Positions 6,464-7,001 of a stretch of 7,001 bases of DNA are shown here, piece by piece. Within the stretch, counting starts at the first letter, position 1. The number at the start of each line of letters is the position of its first letter. The notes under the pieces were generated by a model. It was not told where the DNA came from and did not search any database. It was given only the letters and a program-made list of their open reading frames with translations. Source of the DNA: Bacteroidota bacterium (lineage in GTDB: Bacteria > Bacteroidota > Bacteroidia > Chitinophagales > Chitinophagaceae); the NCBI GenBank assembly GCA_028875955.1, contig JAGWTX010000127.1, positions 1 through 7,001 of the forward strand, in the 5' to 3' direction. The position numbers and the translations under genes are program-made.

Positions 6464-7001
6464 ATGGTAAAAGAAAAATTATACTTCCGTTCAGATGAGG
6501 ATACCGACTTCCTTCCCATCATTCCCATCAATGAGAACGATACGGAACAGGATAAGAATTTAGTGATTCCGGAAAGCCTTCCCATACTACCCCTGAGGAA
6601 TACCGTTCTGTTCCCCGGTGTGGTATTACCCATTACGGTGGGCAGGGATAAAAGCATCAAAGCTGTAAACGATGCCTATAAATTGGACAAACTGATCGGT
6701 GTCCTGGCCCAGAAGGATGCCAATATTGAAGAGCCGGAACCCAAGGATCTTTGTAAGGTTGGAACCGTGGCAAGGATTGTGAAACTGATCAAAATGCCGG
6801 ATGGGGGCACCACCATCATCATCCAGGGAAAGAAGCGTTTCGAACTGTTGGAAATGACTGCTGAAGACCCTTACTTCAAAGCGGATATCCGTTTGTTTGC
6901 AGAGGATGAATTACCGGTAACTGAAAATTTCCAGGCCTATATCAGCAGTATCAAAGACCTGGCTGCCCAGATCATCCAGTTATCCCCCAATCTGCCGACA
7001 G
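6464..7001 (+). CDS. lon: ATP-dependent protease Lon, N-terminal part (cut by window edge)
   Basis: The 179 visible residues match the N-terminal substrate-binding domain of Lon: LPILPLRNTVLFPGVVLPI (39-57), then VGRDKSIKAVNDA (59-71), IGVLAQKD (78-85), VGTVARIVKLIKMPDGG (99-115) and IIQGKKRFEL (119-128). Lon is a cytoplasmic hexameric AAA+ serine protease, usually about 800 residues, that degrades misfolded and regulatory proteins. The ATPase and Ser-Lys protease domains lie beyond the window. The start is firm: an in-frame TAA (6455-6457) lies just upstream and the first residues, MVKEKLYFRSDEDTDFLPII, form the acidic lead-in seen in Bacteroidota Lon. The 122-bp region upstream holds no full TAnnTTTG promoter and no CIRCE-type heat-shock operator, so its control is not visible here. 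Confidence 0.95.
   Translation, partial: MVKEKLYFRSDEDTDFLPIIPINENDTEQDKNLVIPESLPILPLRNTVLFPGVVLPITVGRDKSIKAVNDAYKLDKLIGVLAQKDANIEEPEPKDLCKVGTVARIVKLIKMPDGGTTIIIQGKKRFELLEMTAEDPYFKADIRLFAEDELPVTENFQAYISSIKDLAAQIIQLSPNLPT

Overview
The window looks like chromosomal DNA of a Bacteroidota bacterium, probably of the Chitinophagales/Sphingobacteriia type. This rests on four things seen in the sequence: a TonB-dependent receptor with an N-terminal carboxypeptidase-regulatory-like domain, a GIN-domain (DUF2807) protein, promoters of the form TTG-N19/20-TAnnTTTG, and A-rich start regions without Shine-Dalgarno motifs. The species cannot be named from sequence alone.

Layout, left to right. (1) 1-2327, minus strand: an open reading frame of 775 codons for a TonB-dependent outer-membrane receptor, cut off at its C-terminus by the window edge. 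(2) 2395-2485, minus strand: a well-conserved TPP (thiamine pyrophosphate) riboswitch in the leader of that receptor, with a near-perfect promoter just upstream. The receptor is therefore most likely a thiamine (or thiamine precursor) importer shut down when TPP is plentiful. Between aptamer and start codon, one short leader segment can pair either back to the aptamer or forward to the first codons, which suggests a translational expression platform. (3) 2561-3301, plus strand, divergent: a secreted GIN-domain repeat protein of unknown role, ending at a strong intrinsic terminator. (4) 3502-3573: an initiator tRNA-fMet with its own promoter and terminator. (5) 3757-4632 and 4683-5996: era and der, two essential ribosome-assembly GTPases in tandem, 50 bp apart. 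(6) 6076-6258: a 60-residue lipoprotein with a Thr/Asp-rich MDTTH repeat tail, own promoter and terminator. (7) 6464-7001: the N-terminal part of Lon protease, running off the right edge.

The right two thirds (tRNA-fMet, era, der, lon) are housekeeping genes of translation, ribosome maturation and protein quality control. The left third is a regulated nutrient-uptake unit. No mobile element, CRISPR array, phage gene or toxin system was seen. The most interesting signal is the TPP riboswitch with its candidate three-segment switching mechanism.
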